From assembly GCF_000172415.1 (NCBI RefSeq), contig NZ_ABLD01000003.1:186001-250000 (forward strand): a stretch of DNA of 64,000 nt, given 5' to 3'. The position numbers were made by a program, and so were the translations under genes. This stretch comes from Paraburkholderia graminis C4D1M. GTDB taxonomy: Bacteria; Pseudomonadota; Gammaproteobacteria; Burkholderiales; Burkholderiaceae. A model generated the notes under the pieces. The model was not told the origin of the DNA and searched no databases. It saw only the letters and a program-made list of their open reading frames with translations. Position 1 is the stretch's first letter; every line of letters begins with the position of its first letter. This document shows positions 1 to 9,703 of the stretch, in pieces.

Positions 1-222
1 CTTTACATAGCGGTCGAAATCGCGATCCGCGTAGTCGTTGATCGCGCAGCCCGCCGAGCGCATCAATATCGTGCCCACCGTGAAGATGACGAGGAGCGGC
101 CAGGACGGATGACCGTCGGACGCGATCCACAGCGCGTTGAGCGTCGGCCACAGCAGCAGCAGACTGCCAATAGGCTTGTCCATGCGCAGGAGGCGCAGAT
201 ACAGGGGAAGTCGGGCGAACAT
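1..222 (-). CDS. ubiA: 4-hydroxybenzoate polyprenyltransferase UbiA (N-terminal part, runs off the left edge)
   Basis: Only the first 74 codons are in the window. They read [20 protein letters not shown], then a hydrophobic stretch and the motif [16 protein letters not shown], which matches the first aspartate-rich NDxxD motif of UbiA prenyltransferases. The family is an inner-membrane enzyme that joins a polyprenyl chain to 4-hydroxybenzoate in ubiquinone synthesis. The ATG at 222 is the only sensible start; no in-frame ATG lies close upstream. An ATTTTA on the plus strand (TAAAAT on the minus strand) at 266-271 could be its -10 box, but no -35 was found. It lies downstream of the dps terminator, so it is probably transcribed separately. 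The rest of the gene is outside the window. Confidence 0.93.
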   Translation of the reverse strand, partial: MFARLPLYLRLLRMDKPIGSLLLLWPTLNALWIASDGHPSWPLLVIFTVGTILMRSAGCAINDYADRDFDRYVK

Positions 223-363
223 GGCGGACTCGTTGAATGCGGCGAAGTGCGGGAACGGTGCCGTTATTTTACGGGATGCGGGCAGCGTGGCGCGTCGGTG
301 CGAACTGCTACCGACGAAAGCAGATGGCAATCGCGACCCCCCACAGCGTTCTCAAAAGCGGCG

Positions 364-400
364 CGCAAAAAACAAAGCCTCCCGCGAAGGGAGGCTTTGC
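364..400 (-). terminator. Rho-independent terminator after dps
   Basis: A 10-bp stem, AAAGCCTCCC paired with GGGAGGCTTT around a 5-nt loop (374-398), is followed on the minus strand by GTTTTTTG. It lies 80 bp past the dps stop codon and separates dps from ubiA. Confidence 0.85.
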
Positions 401-481
401 ATCGTGCCACGTTACATCCGGCCATTCGGCTTCTGCGAAACGAACGCGAGCAGCAACCGCAACCGGCACCGACTCAAGCCA

Positions 482-970
482 TCAAGCCAGCATCGAGCGC
501 AGCATCCACGCGGTCTTTTCATGCGTTTGCATGCGCTGTGTCAGCAGGTCGGCGGTCGGCTCGTCGTTGGCGGCTTCCGTCGACGGGAAAATCGCGCGCG
601 CGGTGCGCACCACGGCTTCCTGCCCTTCCACCAGCTGACGGATCATCTCTTCAGCGGCAGGCACGCCGTCCGCTTCGGGAATCGACGACAGCTTCGCAAA
701 ATCTTTATAGCTGCCCGGCGCATGCACGCCCAGCGCGCGAATCCGTTCAGCGATCGAATCGACGGCGAGCGCCAGTTCGTTGTATTGCGTTTCGAACATC
801 AGATGCAGCGTGTTGAACATCGGACCCGTCACATTCCAGTGGAAGTTGTGGGTCTTCAGGTACAGCGTGTAGGTGTCCGCGAGCAGACGCGACAGACCTT
901 CCGCGATCTTCTTGCGGTCCTTGTCGCTGATCCCGATATTGACGTGCTGTACAGCTTCTTTTTTGGCCAT
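482..970 (-). CDS. dps: Dps-family DNA-protection ferritin-like protein
   Basis: Predicted 162 aa, a normal Dps length. Dps forms a dodecamer that oxidises Fe(II) with hydrogen peroxide, stores the iron and can coat DNA in stress. Visible family signatures are [10 protein letters not shown] (residues 40-49, with H41 and H44), H56 and the D71-x3-E75 pair (DSIAE), which supply the inter-subunit ferroxidase ligands. The ATG at 970 is chosen because AGGAGT lies 5 nt upstream; a longer frame to 1048 would add 26 residues unlike Dps. It lies downstream of the catalase gene on the same strand, as dpsA does in the Burkholderia oxyR cluster, so peroxide control by OxyR is likely but inferred. Confidence 0.95.
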   Translation of the reverse strand: MAKKEAVQHVNIGISDKDRKKIAEGLSRLLADTYTLYLKTHNFHWNVTGPMFNTLHLMFETQYNELALAVDSIAERIRALGVHAPGSYKDFAKLSSIPEADGVPAAEEMIRQLVEGQEAVVRTARAIFPSTEAANDEPTADLLTQRMQTHEKTAWMLRSMLA

Positions 971-1120
971 GATGACTCCTTCGAAGAGTGATACGAACCG
1001 GTGACGAAGTAACGCGTGCGAGCGGCCTGCCGGCAGCAGGCCCGGCAAAAACGAGCGTTCGACAGTTTATCTTAGAACGGCGAAATGTTCGTGTGAGGTG
1101 TCGCCGCTACGCTGCGCCGC

Positions 1121-1282
1121 TCAGCCGCCAAACGCGTGTTGCAGCATTTGCGCCGCGATCACCGCGAATCCGCTCGTCACGATGGCGAAGCCCACGGCTC
1201 TGCGCAAGTTCAGCACCTGCTGCTGTTGCGCGCGATGCATGGCCGGCGATCTGCCGGCGGTGGCTTTCATCAACTCGATCAT
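1121..1282 (-). CDS. Small single-span membrane protein, unknown function
   Basis: Predicted 53 aa starting MIELMKATAG. It has a basic, glutamine-rich middle (HRAQQQQVLNLRR) and a C-terminal hydrophobic helix of about 20 residues (AVGFAIVTSGFAVIAA). The ATG at 1282 is preceded by GGGAG 7-8 nt upstream. It sits 81 bp after the catalase stop and 150 bp before dps, all on one strand, so it is probably co-transcribed with one or both. I do not recognise a family. Ribosome-site spacing, gene order and the clear transmembrane pattern support it; a longer in-frame start near 1339 is possible but has no ribosome site. Function is not inferred. Confidence 0.5.
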   Translation of the reverse strand: MIELMKATAGRSPAMHRAQQQQVLNLRRAVGFAIVTSGFAVIAAQMLQHAFGG

Positions 1283-1363
1283 GAGCGTGCTCCCAGTTCG
1301 TATCGATACTCGCGGGGCACACGCGCAAGCAACATGCACGCACGCCCCGCTTTACACACTGCG

Positions 1364-2815
1364 TTACTTCTTGCCTTCCGCGAGTTCGGCCATCGCGGCG
1401 ATCACGCCTTCGGCATAGGCGGGATCGATGCGGCGGAAATGCTCGACCGCACGCGCGACGATGTCCTGCGGCACACCGTTGATATGCCGCGCGATGTTGC
1501 CGAACAAACGTTGGCGCTGCGCTGCATCGAAGAGCGCGAACAGCATGCCCGGCTGCGTGTAGTAGTCGTCATCCGCGCGATGGTCGTAGCGATCCACCGC
1601 ACCCGCGGCCAGCGCCGGCTCCAACGCATTCGCATCCTGAGCGAAGTCACCGAAGCGATTCGGCTCGTAGTTCACGTTGCCACCCAGGTTGCCGTCCGTG
1701 CGCATCGCGCCGTCGCGATGGAACGAATGCGGGTTCGCAACGCGCGACGCGTTCACCGGAATCTGATGGTGATTGATGCCGAGGCGATAGCGCTGCGTGT
1801 CGCCATACGAGAACAAACGGCCTTGCAACAGACGGTCCGGCGAGAAGCCGATGCCGGGCACCACGTTGGCCGGCGTGAACGCAGCCTGCTCGACGTCCGC
1901 GAAATAGTTGGCCGCGTTGCGGTTCAACTCGATCGTGCCGACGTCGATCAGCGGATAGTCTTTCTGCGACCACACTTTCGTGATGTCGAACGGATTGAAG
2001 CGATACGCCGCGGCTTCCGCCTCCGGCATCACCTGAATCGCGAAGCGCCACTTCGGGAAATTGCCTTCGTCGATGCTGCCAATCAGATCGCGCTGCGCGC
2101 TTTCGCGGTCTTGCGCGACGACTTGCGACGCTTCCGCATCGGTGAAATTTTCAATGCCTTGCTGCGACTTGAAGTGGAATTTGACCCAGAAACGCTCGTT
2201 GTTCGCGTTGATGAACGAGTACGTGTGCGAACCGAAGCCGTGCATCTGACGGTAGTTCTTCGGAATGCCGCGATCGCTCATCAGGATCGTGACCTGATGC
2301 ATCGACTCCGGATGGCGCGTCCAGAAATCCCACGCGGCAATGTTGTTGCGCAGGTTCGTGTACGGATCACGCTTTTGCGTGTGAATGAAGTCCGGAAACT
2401 TCAGCGGATCGCGGATGAAAAACACCGGCGTGTTGTTGCCCACCACGTCCCAGTTGCCTTCGTCCGTATAGAACTTGATCGAGAAGCCGCGCACGTCGCG
2501 CTCGGCGTCGGCCGCGCCGCGCTCGCCCGCCACCGTCGAAAAGCGCATGAACAACGGCGTTTCCTTGCCGACTTGCGCGAACACTTTCGCCTTCGTGTAG
2601 CGCGAGATGTCGTGCGTGACCTTCAGCGTGCCGAATGCACCGGAGCCTTTCGCGTGAACGCGGCGCTCGGGAATCACCTCGCGATCGAAGTGCGCGAGCT
2701 TTTCGAGCAGCCATACGTCTTGCAGGACGACCGGGCCGCGCACGCCGGCCGTCATCGAATTCTGGTTATCGGCGACGGGCGCGCCGGCGGCATTGGTGAG
2801 CTTCTGTTCGGACAT
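1364..2815 (-). CDS. katA: Monofunctional haem catalase (small-subunit clade)
   Basis: Predicted 483 aa, typical of small-subunit catalases. The enzyme disproportionates hydrogen peroxide to water and oxygen in the cytoplasm. Catalytic H54 lies in [13 protein letters not shown]127 in VVGNNTP, and the haem-ligand tyrosine, about residue 337, in [20 protein letters not shown] 7 nt upstream supports the ATG at 2815. It lies downstream of oxyR and upstream of dps. In Burkholderia pseudomallei the matching place holds the bifunctional catalase-peroxidase katG, so the catalase class here differs from that arrangement. Whether the native name is katA or katE cannot be decided from sequence. Likely OxyR-activated, through the site upstream of the short ORF at 2906-3043. 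Confidence 0.96.
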   Translation of the reverse strand: MSEQKLTNAAGAPVADNQNSMTAGVRGPVVLQDVWLLEKLAHFDREVIPERRVHAKGSGAFGTLKVTHDISRYTKAKVFAQVGKETPLFMRFSTVAGERGAADAERDVRGFSIKFYTDEGNWDVVGNNTPVFFIRDPLKFPDFIHTQKRDPYTNLRNNIAAWDFWTRHPESMHQVTILMSDRGIPKNYRQMHGFGSHTYSFINANNERFWVKFHFKSQQGIENFTDAEASQVVAQDRESAQRDLIGSIDEGNFPKWRFAIQVMPEAEAAAYRFNPFDITKVWSQKDYPLIDVGTIELNRNAANYFADVEQAAFTPANVVPGIGFSPDRLLQGRLFSYGDTQRYRLGINHHQIPVNASRVANPHSFHRDGAMRTDGNLGGNVNYEPNRFGDFAQDANALEPALAAGAVDRYDHRADDDYYTQPGMLFALFDAAQRQRLFGNIARHINGVPQDIVARAVEHFRRIDPAYAEGVIAAMAELAEGKK

Positions 2816-2905
2816 GCGGGACTCCTGGATGGTTTTCGTTCAAAACGGATTGGGGGGAGAAGCGCGGCAAGGCAATGCCGAAAGCTTAGACGAACAATTA
2901 GCGGA

Positions 2906-3043
2906 CTACGCCGACAAAGCGCGGTCGACCAGCAACGAAAACGCGGCCGTGCGCATGCCGAGCATGGCCGCCGCCAAGCCGGCATTGGCGCTGGCCGGTT
3001 CAGCGGCGAAGGTCTGAGTTTGCGGCACGTTCGATTGCGTCAT
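2906..3043 (-). CDS. 45-codon ORF between oxyR and catalase, unknown function
   Basis: Reads MTQSNVPQTQTFAAEPASAN, then an alanine-rich amphipathic stretch (AGLAAAMLGMRTAAFSLLVD) and ends RALSA with a TAG stop. The ATG at 3043 has a very strong ribosome site, GGAGG, 5 nt upstream, better than most long genes here. It precedes the catalase by 90 bp and follows a candidate OxyR operator, so it would be the first gene of the catalase transcript. It may be a leader peptide, a small membrane-associated protein or a stress peptide. No known family was recognised. Confidence 0.55.
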   Translation of the reverse strand: MTQSNVPQTQTFAAEPASANAGLAAAMLGMRTAAFSLLVDRALSA

Positions 3044-3085
3044 GATGTCCTCCGGGTTTTTGTCATCGGGCGATGTATGAGGAAG

Positions 3086-3132
3086 ACTATATCAAGACTA
3101 TCGAAATCGTGTGTTTTATAAATTTAATCTAT
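3086..3132 (-). promoter_or_regulatory. Candidate OxyR operator and promoter for the small ORF-catalase transcript
   Basis: On the minus strand 3132-3118 reads ATAGATTAAATTTAT, which fits the OxyR half-operator ATAGnTnnnAnCTAT at 9 of its 10 fixed positions. Two further ATAG words follow at 11-bp spacing (3101-3098 and 3090-3087). A TATAGT at 3091-3086 could be the -10 box, with no good -35, as is usual at OxyR-activated promoters. The stretch is AT-rich in a GC-rich neighbourhood. The second half-operator is poor, so binding is inferred only. Confidence 0.45.
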
Positions 3133-3208
3133 GTCATAGGCGCAAGGCGGGCGCGAGTTGGGCCCCGCCTGCGGCTGCGGCTGCTGTTGCTTCCGCGCTC
3201 AACGCGCG

Positions 3209-4168
3209 TCAGTTCACCGCAACCGGCAAATCCAGCTTCTTCACGCCCGGCAAGTCGCAGGCGTTGATGGCGTCGCAGATCGCGTCGATGGCGGGCATCC
3301 GCGTAAAACTTTTGCGCCACGCGAGCACGACGCGGCGATCGGGCACCGGCTCGCCGAACGCGACATAGGACAGCAGGCCCGAGTCGATGCCGCCCGCGTG
3401 CGGCTTCACCTCATGCACCGACATGCGCGGCAGCACGGTAATGCCCACGCCGCTCGCCACCATATGGCGGATCGTTTCCAGCGAGGACCCCTCGAACGTC
3501 TTCTGGATGCCGTCGGCGTTCTGCGAGAAACGCATCAGTTCCGGACACACGCCGAGCACGTGGTCACGGAAGCAGTGACCGCTGCCGAGCAGCAGCATGG
3601 TTTCCTGCTTGAGATCGTCGGCGTCGATTTTCGGACGGTTTTCCCACGCGTGACCGGACGGCAGCGCGACGACAAACGGCTCGTCGTAGAGCGGACGCAG
3701 CATCAGGCCGGTTTCCGGGAACGGCAGCGCCATGATCGCGACGTCGATCTCGCCCTGCTTCAGCAGTTCGATCAGCTTGAGCGTGTAGTTTTCCTGCAGC
3801 ATCAACGGCATTTGCGGCACGCGCTTGATCATCTGCTTGACGAGCGTGGGCAGCAGGTACGGCCCGATCGTATAGATCACGCCAAGGCGCAGCGGCCCGA
3901 CAAGCGGGTCTTTGCCCTGCTTGGCGATTTCCTTGATGGCGAGCGTCTGTTCCAGCACCCGCTGAGCTTGCGTGACGATCTGCTCGCCGATCGGCGTGAC
4001 ACTGACTTCGCTCGTGCCGCGCTCGAAAATCTGCACGTTGAGCTCGTCCTCGAGCTTCTTGATAGCGACGGACAACGTCGGCTGGCTGACGAAACACGCT
4101 TCGGCGGCCCGGCCAAAGTGCCGCTCGCGGGCAACGGCGACGATGTACTTCAATTCGGTGAGCGTCAT
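3209..4168 (-). CDS. oxyR: Peroxide-sensing LysR-type regulator OxyR
   Basis: Predicted 319 aa. It has an N-terminal winged helix (residues 1-60, with SQPTLSVAIKKLEDELNVQIFER as recognition region, shown in part) and a substrate-like domain carrying GSGHCFRDHVLGVC. The two cysteines fall at residues 199 and 208, the same numbers as the redox pair of E. coli OxyR that forms a disulfide on peroxide exposure. OxyR activates catalase, Dps and peroxiredoxin genes. It lies 133 bp downstream of recG on the same strand and 165 bp upstream of the small ORF before the catalase. The recG-oxyR linkage is shared with other Burkholderia. Confidence 0.97.
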   Translation of the reverse strand: MTLTELKYIVAVARERHFGRAAEACFVSQPTLSVAIKKLEDELNVQIFERGTSEVSVTPIGEQIVTQAQRVLEQTLAIKEIAKQGKDPLVGPLRLGVIYTIGPYLLPTLVKQMIKRVPQMPLMLQENYTLKLIELLKQGEIDVAIMALPFPETGLMLRPLYDEPFVVALPSGHAWENRPKIDADDLKQETMLLLGSGHCFRDHVLGVCPELMRFSQNADGIQKTFEGSSLETIRHMVASGVGITVLPRMSVHEVKPHAGGIDSGLLSYVAFGEPVPDRRVVLAWRKSFTRMPAIDAICDAINACDLPGVKKLDLPVAVN

Positions 4169-4301
4169 TGGGGGACCAATCAGTGCGGTGGATTCGATAG
4201 GTTCTAGTTATACACCCATAGGGTCGGTTCGCCAACCGGGTTCGCCGGTTTTCAATATCGGCGAAATACGCCATGCCGCGGCGCCGCCAACAGCAGCGTG
4301 T

Positions 4302-6542
4302 TCAAGCCTTCAGATACTGTTCGCGCGCGCCGAGCCAGCGCGCCAGATGCTGGGCGACCACTTCCGGATATTGCTCGAGCAGCGCCGCGGCCGCTTCGCG
4401 CGCGGGCTCGATCAGCCATTGATCGTTTTGCAGGTCGGCGAACCGCAGCATCGCCGCGCCCGATTGCCGCGCGCCGAGAAACTCGCCGGGGCCGCGAATC
4501 TCCAGGTCGCGGCGCGCGATTTCGAAGCCGTCGGTCGTCTCTCGCATGGTTTGCAGGCGCGCGCGGGCGGTCATCGACAGCGGGCCGGTGTAGAGCAGCA
4601 CGCACACCGACGCCGCGCTGCCGCGCCCCACGCGTCCGCGCAACTGGTGCAATTGCGCGAGGCCGAAGCGCTCGGCGTGCTCGATCACCATCAGCGACGC
4701 GTTCGGCACGTCGACGCCCACTTCGATCACCGTGGTCGCGACCAGCAATTGCACTTCGTTGCGCGTGAAGGCATCCATCACCGCGGCTTTTTCAGCCGGC
4801 GCGAGACGCCCGTGCACGAGGCCCACCTTCAATTCGGGCAACGCCGCGACGAGGGTTTCGTATGTCTCGACGGCGGTCTGCAATTGCAGCGTCTCGCTTT
4901 CCTCGATCAGCGGACACACCCAGTAGACCTGCCGCCCGGTGAGCGCCGCTTCGCGCACGCGGCCGATCACTTCTTCGCGGCGCGCGTCGGACACGAGCTT
5001 GGTGAGAATCGGCGTGCGTCCGGGCGGCAATTCGTCGATGGTCGAGACGTCGAGATCCGCGTAATACGTCATGGCGAGCGTGCGCGGAATCGGCGTGGCC
5101 GACATCATCAGTTGATGCGGCTGAAAATCGCGCGCGCCGTCGGCGGCGTTCTGCGCCTTCGCGCGCAACGCGAGCCGCTGCGCGACGCCGAAGCGATGCT
5201 GTTCGTCGACGATCACGAGCCCGAGCCGCGCGAACTCCACCGTGTCCTGAATGATCGCGTGCGTGCCGATCACGAGTTGCGCGGTGCCGAGCGCGGCCGC
5301 TTCGATCGCCGCGCGCTTTTCCTTCGCCTTCAGACTGCCCGCGAGCCACGCGACGCTCACGCCGAGCGGCTCGAGCCAGCCGCGCAGCTTGCGCGCGTGC
5401 TGCTCCGCGAGGATTTCGGTGGGCGCCATTAGCGCGGCCTGATAACCGGCGTCGATTGCCTGCGCGGCCGCGAGCGCGGCGACAATCGTCTTGCCGCTGC
5501 CGACGTCGCCTTGCAAGAGCCGCTGCATCGGATGCGGCTGCGTGAGGTCGAGCGCAATCTCGCCGCCGACGCGCTCCTGCGCCTTCGTCAGCGAAAACGG
5601 CAGCGCTTTGAGCAAACGCGCGACCAGCGCGGATTCGTCGCCGAGCTTGCGGCGCGGCATGGCCGGCGCGGCGCGCGTGCGGCGCTCGTCGTGCGCGCGC
5701 TTGAGCGACATCTGCTGCGCGAGCAGTTCCTCGAACTTGATGCGCACCCACGCCGGATGCGTGCCGTCGATCAACGCCGTTTCGTCCGATTGCGCGTCCG
5801 GATGATGCAGCGTGCGCACCGCGTCCATCAGCGAGGGCACGCCAAGCGGCTGCAACCATTGACGCGCGACGGCCTCGGGCAACAGTTCGGGCAGCGACGT
5901 GCGCGACAACGCGTTGTCGATGGACTTGCGCAAATACGCCTGCGTCACGCCCGCGGTGCTCGGATAAACCGGCGTGAGCGCTTGCGGCAGCGGCGTGTCT
6001 TCATCGACGACGCGCACGGCCGGATGCACCATCTCCATGCCGAAAAAGCCGCCGCGCACGTCGCCGCGCACGCGCAGCCGTGCGCCGATCGCCATCTGCT
6101 TGACCTGCGAGCCGTAGAAGTTGAGAAAACGCAGCACGAGTTCGTCGCCGGCGTCGTCGCGCAGTTTGACGAGCAACTGGCGGCGCGGCCGATAGGCGAT
6201 CTCGTTGTCGAACACGACGCCCTCGGTTTGCGCGATGCCGCCCGGCAGCAGATGGCCGATCGGCGTGAGGGAGGTTTCGTCCTCGTAGCGCATCGGCAGA
6301 TGCAGCACGAGGTCGATGTCGCGCGTGAGGCCTAGCTTGGCGAGTTTGTCGACGGGCTTGTCGGCAGCTTTGGCTGCGGGCCTGGCTGCCGATTTGGCTG
6401 CCGATTTCTCGGCGGCTTTGGCAGAGCCCGTTCGCGCCGTCCGTTTGCCTTGCGCCGCCGCGCCGCCGCGCGCGACGCCGGGTGCCGGCTCGGCGCTCGC
6501 ATCATCGGTAGCGGAAGGCAATCGGCGGTCGGACAAAGGCAT
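4302..6542 (-). CDS. recG: ATP-dependent DNA helicase RecG
   Basis: Predicted 746 aa from ATG 6542. RecG reverses stalled replication forks and branch-migrates Holliday junctions. It shows a wedge/OB-fold N-terminal part, Walker A GDVGSGKT (residues 345-352), the DEQH box in VDEQHRFG, and SATPIPRT, followed by the second helicase domain with [14 protein letters not shown] and QLRGRVGRG. The first 65 residues are a low-complexity Ala/Lys/Arg tail not found in E. coli RecG (693 aa), which accounts for the extra length. An upstream in-frame start at 6650 would reach further into the queA promoter region and has no support. It is divergent from queA and transcribed toward oxyR. Confidence 0.96.
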   Translation of the reverse strand: MPLSDRRLPSATDDASAEPAPGVARGGAAAQGKRTARTGSAKAAEKSAAKSAARPAAKAADKPVDKLAKLGLTRDIDLVLHLPMRYEDETSLTPIGHLLPGGIAQTEGVVFDNEIAYRPRRQLLVKLRDDAGDELVLRFLNFYGSQVKQMAIGARLRVRGDVRGGFFGMEMVHPAVRVVDEDTPLPQALTPVYPSTAGVTQAYLRKSIDNALSRTSLPELLPEAVARQWLQPLGVPSLMDAVRTLHHPDAQSDETALIDGTHPAWVRIKFEELLAQQMSLKRAHDERRTRAAPAMPRRKLGDESALVARLLKALPFSLTKAQERVGGEIALDLTQPHPMQRLLQGDVGSGKTIVAALAAAQAIDAGYQAALMAPTEILAEQHARKLRGWLEPLGVSVAWLAGSLKAKEKRAAIEAAALGTAQLVIGTHAIIQDTVEFARLGLVIVDEQHRFGVAQRLALRAKAQNAADGARDFQPHQLMMSATPIPRTLAMTYYADLDVSTIDELPPGRTPILTKLVSDARREEVIGRVREAALTGRQVYWVCPLIEESETLQLQTAVETYETLVAALPELKVGLVHGRLAPAEKAAVMDAFTRNEVQLLVATTVIEVGVDVPNASLMVIEHAERFGLAQLHQLRGRVGRGSAASVCVLLYTGPLSMTARARLQTMRETTDGFEIARRDLEIRGPGEFLGARQSGAAMLRFADLQNDQWLIEPAREAAAALLEQYPEVVAQHLARWLGAREQYLKA

Positions 6543-6711
6543 GGGCTGCTTCGCAAGTACAATATCGGCTGTCAAAAGTATCGAAGGCCGCGCGGCTGTT
6601 CGCGGGCTGCGCAAGCGCGCGGGCTCGCGGGCCGCCGCGGCGTCCCGCAATCATAGCCGCCCGGCTCAGGCTTCGGCTCAATTCAGTTTCCATTCGCTTC
6701 CAGTCGTTCGC

Positions 6712-7770
6712 ATGTTTACGCTTTCCGATTTCGATTTCGATCTGCCGCCCGAGCTGATCGCGCAAGTCGCGCTGCCCGAGCGCAGCGCGAGCCGGCTGCT
6801 TCAGGTGGACAACGCGGCCGACGCCGATCGCGCCGCGCGCCTCATCGACCGCCGCTTCGCCGAATTGCCCGACTGCATTGCGCCCGGCGATCTGCTGGTC
6901 TTCAACGATACCAAAGTCCTGAAGGCGCGCTTCCTCGGCCAGAAGGCCAGCGGCGGGAAGATCGAGGTGCTGGTCGAACGCCTGACCGGCGAGCGCACGG
7001 CGCTCGCGCAAATCCGCGCGAGCAAAAGCCCGCAGCCGGGCACCACGATCCGTCTTGCCGATGCGTTCGACGTCACCGTCGGCGAGCGCGTCGAGCCGTT
7101 CTACACGCTGCATTTTCCCGCCGACTGCCTGACGCTGATCGAGCAGTTCGGGCGGCTGCCGCTGCCGCCGTACATCGAGCACGACCCCGACTCGATCGAC
7201 GAAGCCCGTTATCAGACCGTCTACGCGCAAAATCCCGGCGCGGTCGCGGCGCCCACGGCGGGCCTGCATTTCGACGACGCGCTGTTCGCGCGGCTCGACG
7301 CGCACGGCGTGGAGCGCGCGACGCTGACGCTGCACGTCGGCGCGGGCACGTTCCAGCCGGTGCGCGTCGAGAATCTCGCCGAGCACAAGATGCATAGCGA
7401 GTGGTATCACCTGCCGCAATCGCTCGCCGACAAGATCGCCGCGACCAAGGCGCGCGGCAACCGCGTGATCGCGGTGGGCACGACGTCGATGCGCGCGCTC
7501 GAAGCCGCCGCGCGCGACGCCGAAGCCGCAGGCCGCCCGCTTGCGGCGACGAGCACGGAAACCGATATCTTCATCACGCCGGGCTACCGCTTCCGCGTGG
7601 TCGACCGGCTGGTGACGAATTTTCATTTGCCGAAGTCGACGTTGCTGATGCTGGTGTCGGCGTTCGCCGGCGTGGAGACGATCCGCGCCGCTTATCGTCA
7701 TGCAATCGAACAGCGCTATCGTTTTTTCAGCTACGGCGACGCGATGCTTCTGACGCGGCGCGACGGTTGA
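6712..7770 (+). CDS. queA: S-adenosylmethionine:tRNA ribosyltransferase-isomerase QueA
   Basis: Predicted 352 aa, the normal length, from ATG 6712 ([18 protein letters not shown], the family N-terminus). QueA transfers and isomerises the ribosyl part of SAM onto 7-aminomethyl-7-deazaguanine in tRNA, giving epoxyqueuosine. Diagnostic segments are [23 protein letters not shown], and [15 protein letters not shown] near the C-terminus. The open frame extends 132 codons upstream, but that part is antisense to recG and unlike QueA. It is followed after 110 bp by tgt, the preceding step of the same pathway, so the two probably form one transcription unit. Confidence 0.97.
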   Translation: MFTLSDFDFDLPPELIAQVALPERSASRLLQVDNAADADRAARLIDRRFAELPDCIAPGDLLVFNDTKVLKARFLGQKASGGKIEVLVERLTGERTALAQIRASKSPQPGTTIRLADAFDVTVGERVEPFYTLHFPADCLTLIEQFGRLPLPPYIEHDPDSIDEARYQTVYAQNPGAVAAPTAGLHFDDALFARLDAHGVERATLTLHVGAGTFQPVRVENLAEHKMHSEWYHLPQSLADKIAATKARGNRVIAVGTTSMRALEAAARDAEAAGRPLAATSTETDIFITPGYRFRVVDRLVTNFHLPKSTLLMLVSAFAGVETIRAAYRHAIEQRYRFFSYGDAMLLTRRDG

Positions 7771-7775
7771 GCTAA

Positions 7776-9056
<1,281 letters not shown>

Positions 9057-9254
9057 CGGCGAACGTAATCTGATTGCGGACAAGAATCATCAGACAGCGA
9101 GCGAAAAACCTTACAATCCACTTTCGCGGACGGCAAAAATCGGCTTTAAGCGGTTGATCGCAAAGCCGAAACGCCGCGCCGACGCGCGCAATGCCGGTGG
9201 TAGAATAACCGGCTGATTTTTTTGATTGAATTGATCTATAACGGAGAGACCAAC

Positions 9255-9587
9255 GTGTCGTTCATTTCCAATGCCTTCGCCCAAGGCACGGCCACAGGTG
9301 GTGGCATCGAATCAAACCTGATGAGCTTCCTGCCGCTGATCCTCATGTTCGGCGTGCTGTACTTCATCATGATTCGCCCGCAAATGAAGCGCCAGAAGGA
9401 ACACCGCAACATGCTCGCCGCCATGGCCAAGGGCGACGAAGTGGTGACGAATGGCGGCATCGTCGGCAAGGTCACCAAGGTGGGCGAGGCTTACGTCGGC
9501 GTCGAAATCTCGGAAGGCACGGAAATCACCGTGCAGAAAGCGTCGGTCACGACGATTCTCCCGAAGGGCACGATCAAGTCGCTGTAA
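9255..9587 (+). CDS. yajC: Sec translocase accessory subunit YajC
   Basis: Predicted 110 aa starting at GTG 9255 (read as MSFISNAFAQG), with GGAG 8 nt upstream. An earlier non-ATG in-frame start at 9222 lacks a ribosome site and gives an unusual N-terminus. YajC is a small inner-membrane partner of SecDF. One transmembrane helix (about residues 22-42, MSFLPLILMFGVLYFIMI) is followed by the family signature RPQMKRQKEH and a cytoplasmic domain with GDEVVTNGGIVGKV. A TAGAAT at 9201-9206 is a possible -10 box, so yajC-secD-secF may have a promoter of its own. Confidence 0.95.
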   Translation: MSFISNAFAQGTATGGGIESNLMSFLPLILMFGVLYFIMIRPQMKRQKEHRNMLAAMAKGDEVVTNGGIVGKVTKVGEAYVGVEISEGTEITVQKASVTTILPKGTIKSL

Positions 9588-9703
9588 GGCCTGCTCTCTC
9601 GCGTCCGGCGCGGCCTCGCCGGCGATCCACGCATACCTGACCGGATCGCCCGCGCTCATCGCCGGGCGCATCGCTTTCAAGCCAACCTTCCGTTGGACCA
9701 CTC

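Noticed and set aside
1136..3121. 661-codon open frame on plus, antisense to the catalase
   Set aside because: It is rich in Arg, His, Val and Ala with no domain pattern, and covers a clear catalase on the other strand. Such frames are expected at this GC content.
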